DNA from: a virus
Reading direction: 5' to 3' (one strand)
IMG/VR virus record: IMGVR_UViG_3300038455_000058
Span: 1 to 59,340 of that record
DNA: 59,340 nt
The notes below the pieces were generated by a model that searched no databases, was not told the origin of the DNA, and saw nothing but the letters and a program-made list of their open reading frames with translations. Position 1 is the stretch's first letter; the number at the start of each line of letters is the position of its first letter. Position numbers and translations under genes: made by a program. Shown piece after piece: positions 6,360 through 13,926 of this stretch.

Positions 6360-6583
6360 GTCCCCTCTCCCTTCCTCCCCAGTCTCTTGCTCACCCGCGC
6401 AACATCCTCTGCCCGTGCCGGCCGCGGGGCGCGGATGAGCTGGGGTTTGCGGATGGGGTCAGGCGGGAAGCGCTTGAGGTACTCGGCGAGGAGCTCATCG
6501 GCCGCGAGTGCGTGGCTCAGCATAGTGTCGTACTCTCCGAGCGCCGCCGCGGCGAACCGGACCCAGGCTTCGGCGGGGGTCAT
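6356..6583 (-). CDS. small hypothetical protein
   Basis: 75 aa, helical, beginning MTPAEAWVRFAAAALGEYD, with a basic tail (SKRLGRKGEG). It overlaps both neighbours by 4 nt, so it is part of one leftward operon between the 242-aa phage protein and the PP-loop gene. No family recognised. Confidence 0.6.
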   Translation of the reverse strand: MTPAEAWVRFAAAALGEYDTMLSHALAADELLAEYLKRFPPDPIRKPQLIRAPRPARAEDVARVSKRLGRKGEGT

Positions 6584-7308
6584 GAGTCGTCCCCCGTCGT
6601 GTCGCCGAGGGCGGCGCGGGCGGCCATCACCTTCTCATCGCGCTCCTCCTCCCGGAGCAGCCGGTCAATCTCCGCAGCGATCAGCGCTCCAGCTTTCGTC
6701 AGTAGAGCGATGCGATCGGCGCGCGTGGCTGTCTCTGGCGCCACTACGTTGCCGTCGTTCGGGTGAGGGCGCTTGTCGTACCGCTGGTCCCATGGCCACG
6801 GATCGCGAAACGTCTCACCAGCCGCAAAGACGTGGCGCTCGAAAATTCGAGTCGGTGCGGCGTAGCAGGCCGCGGCCATGGCAAGACTGCCATCCTTGTG
6901 ATGGTCATCGTGGTCGATGTCGTAGCCCTCGCCGGTGATCTGGCGCGCCAGCTCAGTAGCGATGCGCTCGGCACCGCTTGGGACAGTTCGCGCGCCACCG
7001 ACCGCGGCGCGGGCCTCGTCTATCCAACTATCACCAGCCGGCCAGCGCCCGACATCGACCAGGTAGTGATTGGACCACTCCAGCACTCGGCGCAGCAACG
7101 CCCGCGCCTCGTCCCTCTCCCGCGTCCGCTCCGCCAGCTCGGCGGTGAGGGCGTCGACGTGGCGCAGGAGGGCGGCGCGGTCGGCGTGGCCCGCGGCCCC
7201 ATGGCGGTATGCCCAACGCGCCTCCGTCATGGTGGCGCGCGACACGCCAGCGGAGACGCCGCGCTTCCGGATCTCGGCGAGCTCGGCGGGCGTGAGCGTA
7301 GTAGTCAT
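6580..7308 (-). CDS. conserved phage hypothetical protein
   Basis: 242 aa from ATG 7308, with GGGAG 7 nt upstream; an earlier start at 7329 is less likely. A coiled-coil N-terminal half (LTAELAERTRERDEARALL) leads to a conserved module: GEGYDIDHDDHH, SLAMAAACYA, PWPWD..YDKR and RIALLTKAGALIAAEIDRL. This module is widespread in phage and prophage hypothetical proteins, often next to ead/Ea22-type genes. The His/Asp cluster suggests metal binding. Function unknown. Confidence 0.65.
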   Translation of the reverse strand: MTTTLTPAELAEIRKRGVSAGVSRATMTEARWAYRHGAAGHADRAALLRHVDALTAELAERTRERDEARALLRRVLEWSNHYLVDVGRWPAGDSWIDEARAAVGGARTVPSGAERIATELARQITGEGYDIDHDDHHKDGSLAMAAACYAAPTRIFERHVFAAGETFRDPWPWDQRYDKRPHPNDGNVVAPETATRADRIALLTKAGALIAAEIDRLLREEERDEKVMAARAALGDTTGDDS

Positions 7309-7493
7309 CGGCTTCTCTCCCTCCGCCACCGCGCCCGCTCGGCGCGCATGAAGCTGACGATGGCGCAGTGCACATGGTGCACCAACAGCCCCATGTCATC
7401 GTCGCTGAGCTGGCCGCGCCTATGGTTGAAGCTGTCGGCCGCGGACCACGCCGCGCGCCGAATGCGCTCGTGCTGTGTCTGGCGGCGGGTCAT
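7305..7493 (-). CDS. small hypothetical protein
   Basis: 62 aa from ATG 7493 (ATGA overlap with the upstream stop at 7490). It is Arg- and His-rich (TQHERIRRAAWSAAD, HHVHCAIVSFMRAERARWRR), helical and probably basic at neutral pH. No known family. Confidence 0.55.
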   Translation of the reverse strand: MTRRQTQHERIRRAAWSAADSFNHRRGQLSDDDMGLLVHHVHCAIVSFMRAERARWRRERSR

Positions 7494-7744
7494 TCGTCCT
7501 CCGGCGACCAGCACCCGTCAGCCAGCACAATCCGTCCAGCGACACGCTCAAGTCTGGCGATTGCTAGGCTCGGAGTGCGCCCCTCGCCGCAGATCCAAGG
7601 CCCATCGTTCGTGCCGATACCGAAAACGGCATCTCCGCCCGAGACGCCGGAGATCTTCTCGGCATCAATGCGGCTGATCGAGTAGCACGCCCTCCACATT
7701 CGCGGGCCCATCTGGTACAGGCCGATCGTCGGCTTATCGCTCAC
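7490..7744 (-). CDS. small hypothetical protein
   Basis: 84 aa from GTG 7744 (GTGA overlap). It contains a Trp/Cys/Gly-rich core (IGLYQMGPRMWRACY, GIGTNDGPWICGEG) and then a helix (TPSLAIARLERVAG). Length and layout suggest a single alpha/beta domain. Unknown function. Confidence 0.55.
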   Translation of the reverse strand: MSDKPTIGLYQMGPRMWRACYSISRIDAEKISGVSGGDAVFGIGTNDGPWICGEGRTPSLAIARLERVAGRIVLADGCWSPEDE

Positions 7745-8649
7745 CGCCCGCCCTCCTCGCAGTACGGCGCACCACAACCGGCGCAGGCGGTTCGCCTCAA
7801 CCCTGCAGGTCGCATCGAGCAGTCGCCGGGCACGCACCCGTGGTCTCGATCCGTGGCAAACTCCCACCCGCACCGGTCGCACCTGTTGCAGTGCCCGCGC
7901 GGGACCGTGGCAGGCCCATACGCCGCCGCCCCAGGGCCCACGAAGATGCCATGGCGGACGTCGGGCTCGACGGGTGCGGCACTGCCTCGGCGAACGCTCT
8001 CCTCGATTATGTGCGCCGTCGACGAGCCATCGACGTCTCTCGCGTCGCGGCATCGATCGTGGACGTACCGAGCAACGCCGGCGCACCGCTCCTGCTCGGC
8101 AGCACGGCCGGCTTCGTGGGCGCGGCGGAGCAACGCAACCAACGCCTCGCGTCCTCCGGCGCGTGAGAGGACGTGGGTCCAGTCCCGGTCATAGATGTTG
8201 GCCTCTCGCTCCACATCGAACGCCGGCGCCGCGGCGGGCTGCGGCTCCCCTGGCCTCGGGAAGGCGATCCTCGCCTGTCGCTCGCCCCCCGCGATCGCGG
8301 CTCGGATGTCGTGGTCGAACCACGCCCCCGAGTCCGGATCGCTCGGGGGAGTTATTCGTCCGGCGCCCGAAGGCACCGACCCCGCCGCCTTCCGGTCGGC
8401 AGCATCCTCCGAACGATCCGGGCTCAGAGGCGCGTCGAGGGCGGCGAGGACCATGCTGCGCGCGATCTCGCCGAGCGCAGTATTGCCGAACAGCGCCCGC
8501 ACCTGCTCGCGGCACCACTCGAGCGTGCGGGCGTGCTGCGCGCTGGCGACGGCATGGGCGAAGCTGTTGCCATCGGCGGTCTCGTATGCGTCTCTCCAGA
8601 TCTGGTAGGCGCGCTCGGGCGTCATCAGCGGCCCCTTCGTGTCACCCAT
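7741..8649 (-). CDS. phage protein with C-terminal zinc motifs
   Basis: 302 aa from ATG 8649; a GTG at 8652 is an alternative. A helical N terminus (ERAYQIWRDAYETADG, HARTLEWCREQVRALFG) and a low-complexity Ala/Pro middle are followed by a second helical block (RAAEQERCAGVARYVHDR). The C terminus has Cys pairs (HCNRCDRCGWEF, GCVPGDC, CAGCGAPYC) that can bind two zinc ions. It resembles modular early-region proteins of tailed phages and cannot be assigned. Confidence 0.6.
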   Translation of the reverse strand: MGDTKGPLMTPERAYQIWRDAYETADGNSFAHAVASAQHARTLEWCREQVRALFGNTALGEIARSMVLAALDAPLSPDRSEDAADRKAAGSVPSGAGRITPPSDPDSGAWFDHDIRAAIAGGERQARIAFPRPGEPQPAAAPAFDVEREANIYDRDWTHVLSRAGGREALVALLRRAHEAGRAAEQERCAGVARYVHDRCRDARDVDGSSTAHIIEESVRRGSAAPVEPDVRHGIFVGPGAAAYGPATVPRGHCNRCDRCGWEFATDRDHGCVPGDCSMRPAGLRRTACAGCGAPYCEEGGR

Positions 8650-8960
8650 CACATCTCCTCCCTCTCCGCCAACAGCGCATCTCTCTCAGCCGCTGCGGCG
8701 AGTGCGGCTAGGCGCCATTCGTCGCGCGAGGATTCGGCGGCGCGAAGACGCCGGATGAGATCGAGCATTGTGGACGGTCTGGCCTCAGATACGTACTCAC
8801 GATCCTCGACGCTCATCCAGAGCGGCTCACCGCCAACTCCGGCGATGATCGTTCGGTCGTCGAAGGTTCGGCATCTGAGCTCGCCGCAGCCGTAGTCCTC
8901 CCAGATCCACTCGCCGAGCGTTGCTGAGGCGGCCACGCACTCCAGTTCATCCAGGTTCAC
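8649..8960 (-). CDS. ead/Ea22-like phage protein
   Basis: 103 aa from GTG 8960, preceded by GAGGAGG at 5 nt. It shows the ead/Ea22 pattern: ELECVAASATLGEWIWEDYG at the N terminus, a middle with the sample-date-like strand EREYVSEARP, then LDLIRRLRAAESSRDEW. A second protein of the same type is at 25963-26295. These are accessory early proteins of lambdoid phages with no firm role. Confidence 0.6.
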   Translation of the reverse strand: MNLDELECVAASATLGEWIWEDYGCGELRCRTFDDRTIIAGVGGEPLWMSVEDREYVSEARPSTMLDLIRRLRAAESSRDEWRLAALAAAAERDALLAEREEM

Positions 8961-8986
8961 GCCATCCTCCTCGCGCGGTGGTGGGG

Positions 8987-9430
8987 TCAAAAGGGCGCGT
9001 CCGTGTCATACTGAGCGGCGTAAACCTCACCATCTACCTCTCCAGGATCGTCCGTGTACTCGGCCTCTGGAACGACAGTGCGCGTCACGAGACCAGCCCG
9101 CACTCTCTTGGCCCAGCCGCGGGCCCTGGCAGCGTCCTTGTCCTTGTAGCCGGCCTTCTTGTCCTCGCCGTTTTTGCGAGCCATGTATGCGGCAGCGGAC
9201 AGGTACTTTGCTTGCGCGTCGAGGTATTCAGCTGGGCACTGGGAGAACGTCTTCCCCACGTAGGACACGCCGGCCCAGTACTTCTCGCGCGGATCGAAAC
9301 GGATAGTCGGATTCCCGTACTGAGAATCGAGATCCGCGTCGTCTGCCACAGCGTTCCGATCGATGCCGTTCGCGCGCAGCGCGGCAACCTCAGCCTCCAA
9401 CTTCGCCACCCTCGTTTCCAGATCGTTCAT
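8987..9430 (-). CDS. hypothetical protein with coiled-coil N terminus
   Basis: 147 aa from ATG 9430 (ATGA overlap with the nuclease stop), with GAAGGAAGG upstream. A short heptad region (LETRVAKLEAEVAALRANG) is followed by a basic segment (YMARKNGEDKKAGYKDKDAA, RARGWAKRVRAG) that could contact DNA, and by an acidic tail. Directly after the recombination nuclease, it may be an accessory of that module. No family recognised. Confidence 0.55.
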   Translation of the reverse strand: MNDLETRVAKLEAEVAALRANGIDRNAVADDADLDSQYGNPTIRFDPREKYWAGVSYVGKTFSQCPAEYLDAQAKYLSAAAYMARKNGEDKKAGYKDKDAARARGWAKRVRAGLVTRTVVPEAEYTDDPGEVDGEVYAAQYDTDAPF

Positions 9431-10167
9431 GACACCTTCCTTCGTTTCTTGGTCACAGCCGATTCGCACACAGTCCTCAGCGGGCACCACTCTCCCTCGC
9501 ACCACCTGCCGCCGCGTGGCTCCGTCCTACTCGGCAACCCAAGCGCGAGCTGTCTGTTGCCTTCCTCAACCCAAAACAACTCCAGCTCATCCAACTCCCC
9601 GCCGCTTATTAGCCCTCCTGGTAGGTACGCCAGCTCAACCCTCACCGTCTCGTAACCGTAGATGCGAGCCGCAACTAGACCACAGATCCGCGTCTGCTCT
9701 GCCTCCGTTGCGTGCACAGGCGATGGTCTCGAGCCTTTCCAGTCGCGGTAAGTCAGTCCGCCGTCAGTCCTACCCATCACCAGATCCGCAATCAGCACCA
9801 TCTCACCGGCGCGCTTGTCGAATCGATCGTTAGCCTTGCGCGCTTCACCGGTGATTGGGTTGTACGCGTACACCTCTTCGGCAACTCGCCACTCGAAGTC
9901 ATCGCGCGCCAGGATCTCCAGTCCCTTGGCAAACGAGCTGCTGATCCACTCAATCTCCTCGAGACACCCGAAGTCCGCCGCCGTTGCGGCAACTCCGATC
10001 GGATCGGTGTCTGTCCCCATCGCCGCGAGCTCCAACAGCTTGTGGACAGCCTTGCCGCGGGCGGTGTACTTGGTGTCTGGTTCATCTGGCCACCGTATGC
10101 CGCTGGTCCACGGGTAGGCGCATTCCTTGGCCAGACTGAGCTTGCTTGCGGAAGGGAGCTTAACCAC
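9427..10167 (-). CDS. PD-(D/E)XK nuclease, RecB/Cas4-like
   Basis: 246 aa from GTG 10167, 13 nt after the upstream stop; there is no earlier start outside the SSAP gene. Motifs of the RecB-family exonuclease fold are in order: ARGKAVHKLLELAA (H-x3-E type), LIADLVMGRTDGGLTYRDWK (catalytic D...DxK) and QTRICGLVAARIYG (QxxxY-like helix). Cys16 near the N terminus and C-x4-C-x5-C (WCEGEWCPLRTVC) near the C terminus form a Cas4/AddB-type iron-sulfur cluster. With the adjacent annealing protein it forms a SynExo recombination pair: the nuclease resects dsDNA ends and the SSAP anneals. Confidence 0.8.
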   Translation of the reverse strand: MVKLPSASKLSLAKECAYPWTSGIRWPDEPDTKYTARGKAVHKLLELAAMGTDTDPIGVAATAADFGCLEEIEWISSSFAKGLEILARDDFEWRVAEEVYAYNPITGEARKANDRFDKRAGEMVLIADLVMGRTDGGLTYRDWKGSRPSPVHATEAEQTRICGLVAARIYGYETVRVELAYLPGGLISGGELDELELFWVEEGNRQLALGLPSRTEPRGGRWCEGEWCPLRTVCESAVTKKRRKVS

Positions 10168-10180
10168 ACGCGCACCATAA

Positions 10181-10978
10181 TCACTCCGCAGCGGGCGGCT
10201 GGACGCGATTTCGGGCCGAGGTGAATGCAGCGGCAACACGCTTGCGAATATGGCTCGGCGCAAACTTGAATTCTGGTGTCGCCTTATCAGACAGCTCCTT
10301 GATGCGAACAGAGTCCGCCTCCTTAAGCGCCTCCTCCAGCGTAGTGACGATGGGCTCCCAGTCCCTCGCAGCTTCCGCCACGGCCTGCGCAGCCTTGGCG
10401 ATCTCGGCGGGTGGCATGGGCTCTCCCTCGATCTCCCCGGTCTCCACGCTCACGTTGACTCGCCGAGCACCCGGCACGCTGTCAACCTCAGTCTCGTCCA
10501 GCCAACCGAGACCGCACACCGAAAGGGTCGCGCGTCGTTTTGCCTTCGTCTCAGCCTTCATGAAGGCGTTTGCCAGTGCCTCACCCTTGAGGCCACCAAT
10601 CGGGACGGCGCCGGTGGAGTCCGCGAATCGCCCGCTCGACGTGGTGGCTCGAGCCGTCACGATGTAGATGTCTTCGATCCGCTCCTTGCCCATGATCTGG
10701 GTGGACACTCCGCTGTGTTTCCCGAGCTGCTCCGTGGCGTCCTTGCGAGCGTACAGTGTCAGCTTGCCCTGGAACGTGATGTATTGAAACGGACGTGTGA
10801 GCGGATTCAAACCCAGGCTCTCACACGTGGCGCTGTAGTAATTCACGCGTTGTTTGGGCGTGAGCTTGGCAAGGTCGCCGTCCACCAATACTTGCTCCAG
10901 TACGGGCGCGTCGATGCTTGCCGTCCCATCCGTGGACTTCGCCAGCGTCATTGCCGCAGAACCATTCGATGTCGTCAT
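10181..10978 (-). CDS. putative single-strand annealing protein
   Basis: 265 aa, with AAGGAAACAAGG before the ATG. The core is conserved among phage recombination proteins: CESLGLNPLTRPFQYI, GKLTLYARKDATEQL, GRFADSTGAVPI and LANAFMKAETKAKRRATLS, then GLGWLDETEV. The C terminus is helical and variable. I read it as a RecT/Erf/Rad52-superfamily annealing protein because of this core and the RecB-like nuclease immediately downstream; the exact superfamily cannot be fixed by eye. It would act in homologous recombination and in repairing or circularising phage DNA. Confidence 0.6.
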   Translation of the reverse strand: MTTSNGSAAMTLAKSTDGTASIDAPVLEQVLVDGDLAKLTPKQRVNYYSATCESLGLNPLTRPFQYITFQGKLTLYARKDATEQLGKHSGVSTQIMGKERIEDIYIVTARATTSSGRFADSTGAVPIGGLKGEALANAFMKAETKAKRRATLSVCGLGWLDETEVDSVPGARRVNVSVETGEIEGEPMPPAEIAKAAQAVAEAARDWEPIVTTLEEALKEADSVRIKELSDKATPEFKFAPSHIRKRVAAAFTSARNRVQPPAAE

Positions 10979-11149
10979 CCTTGTTTCCTTTCTGAAAGTT
11001 GGGGACTCTTCCGGCTACACTTCGTCGGCTGGGCACCGGACCCCAATCGCCTTGCGGACACCGCCATCCGCCCACCGTACTCGTCCCCGGGGGAGTCGAA
11101 CCCCGCACCTCTTATGCCGCCACAAGCGGTCAGCGGCGCCGCTGTGCGG
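10979..11149 (-). promoter_or_regulatory. structured leader upstream of the SSAP gene
   Basis: 171 nt between a small membrane protein gene and the SSAP start. It contains nested GC hairpins (GCCGC-ACA-GCGGC, then GCCGC...GCGGC) and a tRNA T-arm-like hairpin (GGGG-TTCGACT-CCCC). No matching tRNA acceptor or anticodon arm was found. It may be an mRNA leader with a regulatory fold. Confidence 0.35.
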
Positions 11150-11248
11150 CTACCAGAACTTAGCGACCATGTGGATCACAACGAAGAGTGTGCCACCAAC
11201 TGCCGCCAACCATAGAAGCACAACCGACACAGCAACGACCTCCCTCAT
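11150..11248 (-). CDS. tiny membrane protein
   Basis: 32 aa from ATG 11248, overlapping the upstream stop as ATGA. The sequence MREVVAVSVVLLWLAAVGGT then LFVVIHMVAKFW is a single transmembrane helix with a short basic end. It has the same style as the 31-aa membrane protein at 29854. Possibly a membrane effector or regulator; no family. Confidence 0.6.
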   Translation of the reverse strand: MREVVAVSVVLLWLAAVGGTLFVVIHMVAKFW

Positions 11249-11409
11249 GACTCCTCCTCAAACACAACCTCGCCAGCGATAACGGACGTCTCCAGCATGT
11301 CCTCGCCCGTGTCCTCGGTCAGGCCAGCATCGAATGTCTCACACGGCACCTCGATGCCGGCGGTGAGGCTGGCGATGATGAGATCGGTGGTTGCGCTCTG
11401 CTGCTTCAC
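11245..11409 (-). CDS. small acidic hypothetical protein
   Basis: 54 aa from GTG 11409 with GGAGG 7 nt upstream. Strongly acidic (DAGLTEDTGEDMLETS, EVVFEEES), beginning with KQQSATTDLIIASLTAG. Negatively charged small proteins of early phage operons sometimes mimic DNA, but there is no specific evidence here. Confidence 0.55.
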   Translation of the reverse strand: MKQQSATTDLIIASLTAGIEVPCETFDAGLTEDTGEDMLETSVIAGEVVFEEES

Positions 11410-11568
11410 CTAACCACCTCCAGACGTGAGGTGCCACGCGCCGCATCGACACCTGTACACGTGGTGCTCGACCTTGCCGCGGTATTGCCCACGACGACGG
11501 CGCCTAACCACCCGAAGCGCCTCACTCGCGGCCGGCTTGTTTGCGTACGGGACCTTGTGGCAGTCCAT
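11410..11568 (-). CDS. small zinc-ribbon phage protein
   Basis: 52 aa from ATG 11568, sharing a base with the upstream TGA. CHKVPYANKPAASEALR starts the chain, followed by a basic stretch (VVRRRRRGQ) and the pair VYRCRCGAWHLTS. This C-H...R-C-x-C-G-x-W-H-L pattern is a recurrent short phage/actinobacterial family, with the Cys/His set able to bind one zinc. Likely nucleic-acid binding; role unknown. Confidence 0.65.
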   Translation of the reverse strand: MDCHKVPYANKPAASEALRVVRRRRRGQYRGKVEHHVYRCRCGAWHLTSGGG

Positions 11569-11816
11569 CACTTCGCCTCCCGCGCGGCCAGCATTGCGTC
11601 CGCAAACGCGTATGCCTGCCCGGCCGTTGCCGGATAGTCCGAGCCCTTTCCAATCACGATCCGGTCTCCGATGCCGGCAACGAACGCCATCGCGAACCTG
11701 TCCCTCAGCGTCGGCATCTCATCGGACATCGCATCAAGCACGGACCTGATGGCGTAGATGCCGCTATCGATGCTCTCCAAGCTTGAGGCTGCACTCGGCG
11801 GTGGGGTTGAGCTCAT
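11568..11816 (-). CDS. small hypothetical protein
   Basis: 82 aa from ATG 11816. Helical and Ala-rich (DSGIYAIRSVLDAMSDE, TLRDRFAMAFVAGIGDR), ending QAYAFADAMLAAREAK. No Cys, no membrane helix. Part of the small-gene leftward operon. Confidence 0.55.
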   Translation of the reverse strand: MSSTPPPSAASSLESIDSGIYAIRSVLDAMSDEMPTLRDRFAMAFVAGIGDRIVIGKGSDYPATAGQAYAFADAMLAAREAK

Positions 11817-11817
11817 G

Positions 11818-12213
11818 TCACTCCTCTGACGCCGCAAGCGGCGAGTAGTAATTAGCCACCATTTGCTCCACCCGCTGCGGCCGATCGCTGCCACTCGCAA
11901 TCTCCGCGGCGCGGACGAAGTGGCCAGCGCCGGCACCATCCATGTGATGGCTCAGAAGCGTGCCAAGAGCCGAGGCGAGCGCGCCACGGATGCACTTCAC
12001 CTCGAACGCCTCCACCGTCTTTCCGATCCGATCTAGTCGCGCGGCCACGGCATCCACCCTGACCATCCAGTCCTCGGCTGCGCTGTGGTCTGCTGTCAGA
12101 GACCGGAGGCAATCGAGTAGATGCGCGGCATCTTTCTCCCCCGCCGCTCGGAGCACGCCCACTGCCGCATCTCGGGCCGCGTACACACCTGCCAACTCGG
12201 CTTGGATATCCAT
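11818..12213 (-). CDS. hypothetical helical protein
   Basis: 131 aa from ATG 12213; the frame is open further upstream but that part lies over other genes. All-helical composition (IQAELAGVYAARDAAVGVLR, WMVRVDAVAARLDRIGKTVE), ending ANYYSPLAASEE. Length and spacing fit a coding gene within the operon. No family recognised. Confidence 0.55.
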   Translation of the reverse strand: MDIQAELAGVYAARDAAVGVLRAAGEKDAAHLLDCLRSLTADHSAAEDWMVRVDAVAARLDRIGKTVEAFEVKCIRGALASALGTLLSHHMDGAGAGHFVRAAEIASGSDRPQRVEQMVANYYSPLAASEE

Positions 12214-12214
12214 G

Positions 12215-12427
12215 TCACCCTCCCACCACGGAATCGTACTGAAGCGCGTACGGCTCCGAATCGACAGCGGTGTCTTCGTCGCATAGGCAATCCTCGTGCA
12301 GCTCACCGCAGGCGCCGCAATTCGTCCTCTCGCGGCACGGCGCACACAGATCCACATCCTCGCGGTTGACGATGCATAGTTGGACGTCATCGCAGTTATT
12401 GCACATGTCACAAACTGGATCAGACAT
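12215..12427 (-). CDS. Cys-rich acidic protein
   Basis: 70 aa from ATG 12427. Nine Cys in closely spaced pairs (CDMCNNCDD, LCAPCRERTNCGACGELHED, CLCDED) suggest two or more zinc sites like treble-clef or rubredoxin knuckles. The rest is acidic. Position between small Cys proteins suggests an early accessory role. Confidence 0.55.
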   Translation of the reverse strand: MSDPVCDMCNNCDDVQLCIVNREDVDLCAPCRERTNCGACGELHEDCLCDEDTAVDSEPYALQYDSVVGG

Positions 12428-12608
12428 TGCCCCAGTCCCTTCCGGGCGCGTCGCGCATCGCGCACGACCTATGTTCTGGTGACTCGTACTCAGACACCTT
12501 GAGTTGCTGCCCGCACGAGCTGCATCGGCGCCTTGGTTCGGCGGCATCCAGCGGGCGTCTCCCAGCCACGTCCGTCGCCGTCTCCGTGCTGTAGTATCGC
12601 TTCTTCAT
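12420..12608 (-). CDS. small zinc-binding protein
   Basis: 62 aa from ATG 12608 (ATGA overlap with 12605). A basic N terminus (MKKRYYSTETATDVAGRR) is followed by RRRCSSCGQQLKVSEYESPE and HRSCAM. Three Cys and a His are arranged as a zinc ribbon. Function unknown. Confidence 0.55.
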   Translation of the reverse strand: MKKRYYSTETATDVAGRRPLDAAEPRRRCSSCGQQLKVSEYESPEHRSCAMRDAPGRDWGNV

Positions 12609-12850
12609 ACAGCCTTCCTCAGACAGCCTGGGCACTCCACCTCACCGGTCCACGGCAGCGCCCTCGCTGGCACGTAGCATCCACACAACGTGTGATGATC
12701 GTTGTTTCTACGGTAGTGCCCGACGCCAACCTTGACCTTCTCGAGGCGGTCGTTGGCGGCCGCTCGCCTGTGGCTACGAATCATCTCGGCCTGACGCTCT
12801 AGGCGTTGCTGCCGTTGCTCCCATGCTTGGTCATTCGCGTCGTATGCCAT
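12605..12850 (-). CDS. small protein with CGCY and CPGC motifs
   Basis: 81 aa from ATG 12850. A charged helix (QRQQRLERQAEMIRSHRRAA) precedes KVGVGHYRRNNDHHTLCGCY and ECPGCL. The His and Cys set suggests one zinc site. Unknown role; coupled to both neighbours. Confidence 0.55.
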   Translation of the reverse strand: MAYDANDQAWEQRQQRLERQAEMIRSHRRAAANDRLEKVKVGVGHYRRNNDHHTLCGCYVPARALPWTGEVECPGCLRKAV

Positions 12851-12996
12851 CAGTACACCCGAGGCCGCCCGTGCAGAACAGCCTCGTCCTCCTCGATCCC
12901 AAAGATGGTGTCGACTGTGACCACGAGCCTTCCGACGGGCGCGTCGCAGTCAAAACAGCTGGCATTGCTTGTATACGTGTCATGACCTCGGACCAT
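12850..12996 (-). CDS. small hypothetical protein
   Basis: 48 aa from ATG 12996, overlapping the upstream gene's end by 17 nt. Two Cys (NASCFDCDAPVG) then a beta-rich stretch (RLVVTVDTIFGIEEDEAVL). Longer starts exist up to 13071 but overlap the upstream gene heavily. Unknown. Confidence 0.45.
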   Translation of the reverse strand: MVRGHDTYTSNASCFDCDAPVGRLVVTVDTIFGIEEDEAVLHGRPRVY

Positions 12997-13234
12997 CTTT
13001 CTGATCTCGCACCGCGCGAACGGTCTCATCCAGCCACAGCACGGTACGAACATCTGACGTGTCGAGGGCAAGCGCAGCGTCTACGACAGCACACAGAGCT
13101 GCGATGTCGGCTATGTGATCGGCTTCGCGGCACGACCGGCAGCGCGTTCCCCACTCGGCGCAAGCGTCGCACATCCGGTTTTGGTCCTCTCGCTGGCCTG
13201 CCGGCCAGAGCCTGAGACGCGCCCATGCGTTCAT
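12980..13234 (-). CDS. small Cys-rich hypothetical protein
   Basis: 84 aa from ATG 13234. Cys cluster MCDACAEWGTRCRSCREADH, then helices (AALCAVVDAALALDTSDVR, TVLWLDETVRAVRD). The four-Cys/His arrangement suggests zinc binding. No family recognised. Confidence 0.5.
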   Translation of the reverse strand: MNAWARLRLWPAGQREDQNRMCDACAEWGTRCRSCREADHIADIAALCAVVDAALALDTSDVRTVLWLDETVRAVRDQKDGPRS

Positions 13235-13265
13235 GTGCGCGGTGCCAATAGCGATAGTTTGACGT

Positions 13266-13517
13266 TCACAAGACCCCCGCGACCGCATTCATGAACTCCG
13301 CCATGGCTACGCGACGCACCTTCACATCTCGCGGCCTGACAATAAGAGCTGCGATGCGCTTGTAGTGACGCCAGCGGCAAGCCGACGAGCGGGCGCGGTC
13401 AAGCGCCTCGTCAGAGCGGTAACGGGCGCTGCCGTCAGTGTCACCGCCCATGCGACAGATCGACGCGAAGTAACGCGCCTCATCGTAATACGCCATGGCG
13501 AGCTGATACGCGTTCAT
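13266..13517 (-). CDS. small hypothetical protein
   Basis: 83 aa from ATG 13517 (ATGA overlap). Helical and basic (AYQLAMAYYDEARYFASICR, RSSACRWRHYKRIAALIVRP). It could be a nucleic-acid-associated factor from its charge; no family seen. Confidence 0.55.
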   Translation of the reverse strand: MNAYQLAMAYYDEARYFASICRMGGDTDGSARYRSDEALDRARSSACRWRHYKRIAALIVRPRDVKVRRVAMAEFMNAVAGVL

Positions 13518-13687
13518 TGAGATCCCTCCGCGCTCGCGCGATCCCGCATCCCCTCCGCGATCGTGACCGCCGCGAGGAGCTCGGCAAACGATGCCTTCCC
13601 AGCCACAACGCGGGCGAAGATGGCGTCCACGGCGCTCTCGGCTTGGGACTCGCTGTACTTCGGCGCGCGGACAGTCTTGCCGTTCAT
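13514..13687 (-). CDS. small hypothetical protein
   Basis: 57 aa from ATG 13687, with an excellent Shine-Dalgarno (AGGAGG, 6 nt upstream). Sequence MNGKTVRAPKYSESQAESAV then DAIFARVVAGKASFAELLAA, helical. Overlaps both neighbours by 4 nt. Unknown function. Confidence 0.6.
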   Translation of the reverse strand: MNGKTVRAPKYSESQAESAVDAIFARVVAGKASFAELLAAVTIAEGMRDRASAEGSQ

Positions 13688-13887
13688 CTCGGCCTCCTAG
13701 GGACACCACGCATCAGATCCAGCGCACCAAGATCGATCTGCTGAATCAGCTCGATCTCGTGCTGCGCGACGTTGGCGTGGCGTCCGATCAGACGGAGCGC
13801 CGTGGCGAGCCGCTCGAGACGCTCTGCCAGGTTGATCTGCTGTGCCGCCGCGGGGCTGCGCAGGGTCTTACGTGCTCGCTTGGTCAC
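13684..13887 (-). CDS. first gene of the leftward operon
   Basis: 67 aa starting at GTG 13887, 6 nt after a -10 box, so the mRNA is probably leaderless. Sequence MTKRARKTLRSPAAAQQINL, then a helix (AERLERLATALRLIGRHANV) and IELIQQIDLGALDLMRG. As first gene from the PL-like promoter it could be an early regulator. No recognised domain. Confidence 0.6.
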   Translation of the reverse strand: MTKRARKTLRSPAAAQQINLAERLERLATALRLIGRHANVAQHEIELIQQIDLGALDLMRGVPRRPR

Positions 13888-13926
13888 GCACCCATCGTGC
13901 GTCCTACTGGCATCGCTGTCAACTGG
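13888..13926 (-). promoter_or_regulatory. PL-like promoter/operator
   Basis: Leftward TTGACA (13917-13922), 17-bp spacer, CACGAT (13894-13899), 6 nt, GTG 13887. The 29 bp at 13898-13926 are repeated in inverted orientation at 14539-14567 with two mismatches. Each copy contains two CCAGT half-elements in direct order, a likely repressor binding site. Confidence 0.65.

Noticed and set aside
11084-11156. tRNA gene on the minus strand (T-arm GGGG-TTCGACT-CCCC)
   Set aside because: Only the T-arm is good. The 3' acceptor (GGGGACG) has no proper 5' partner and the candidate anticodon stems have 3-4 pairs with wrong loop sizes.
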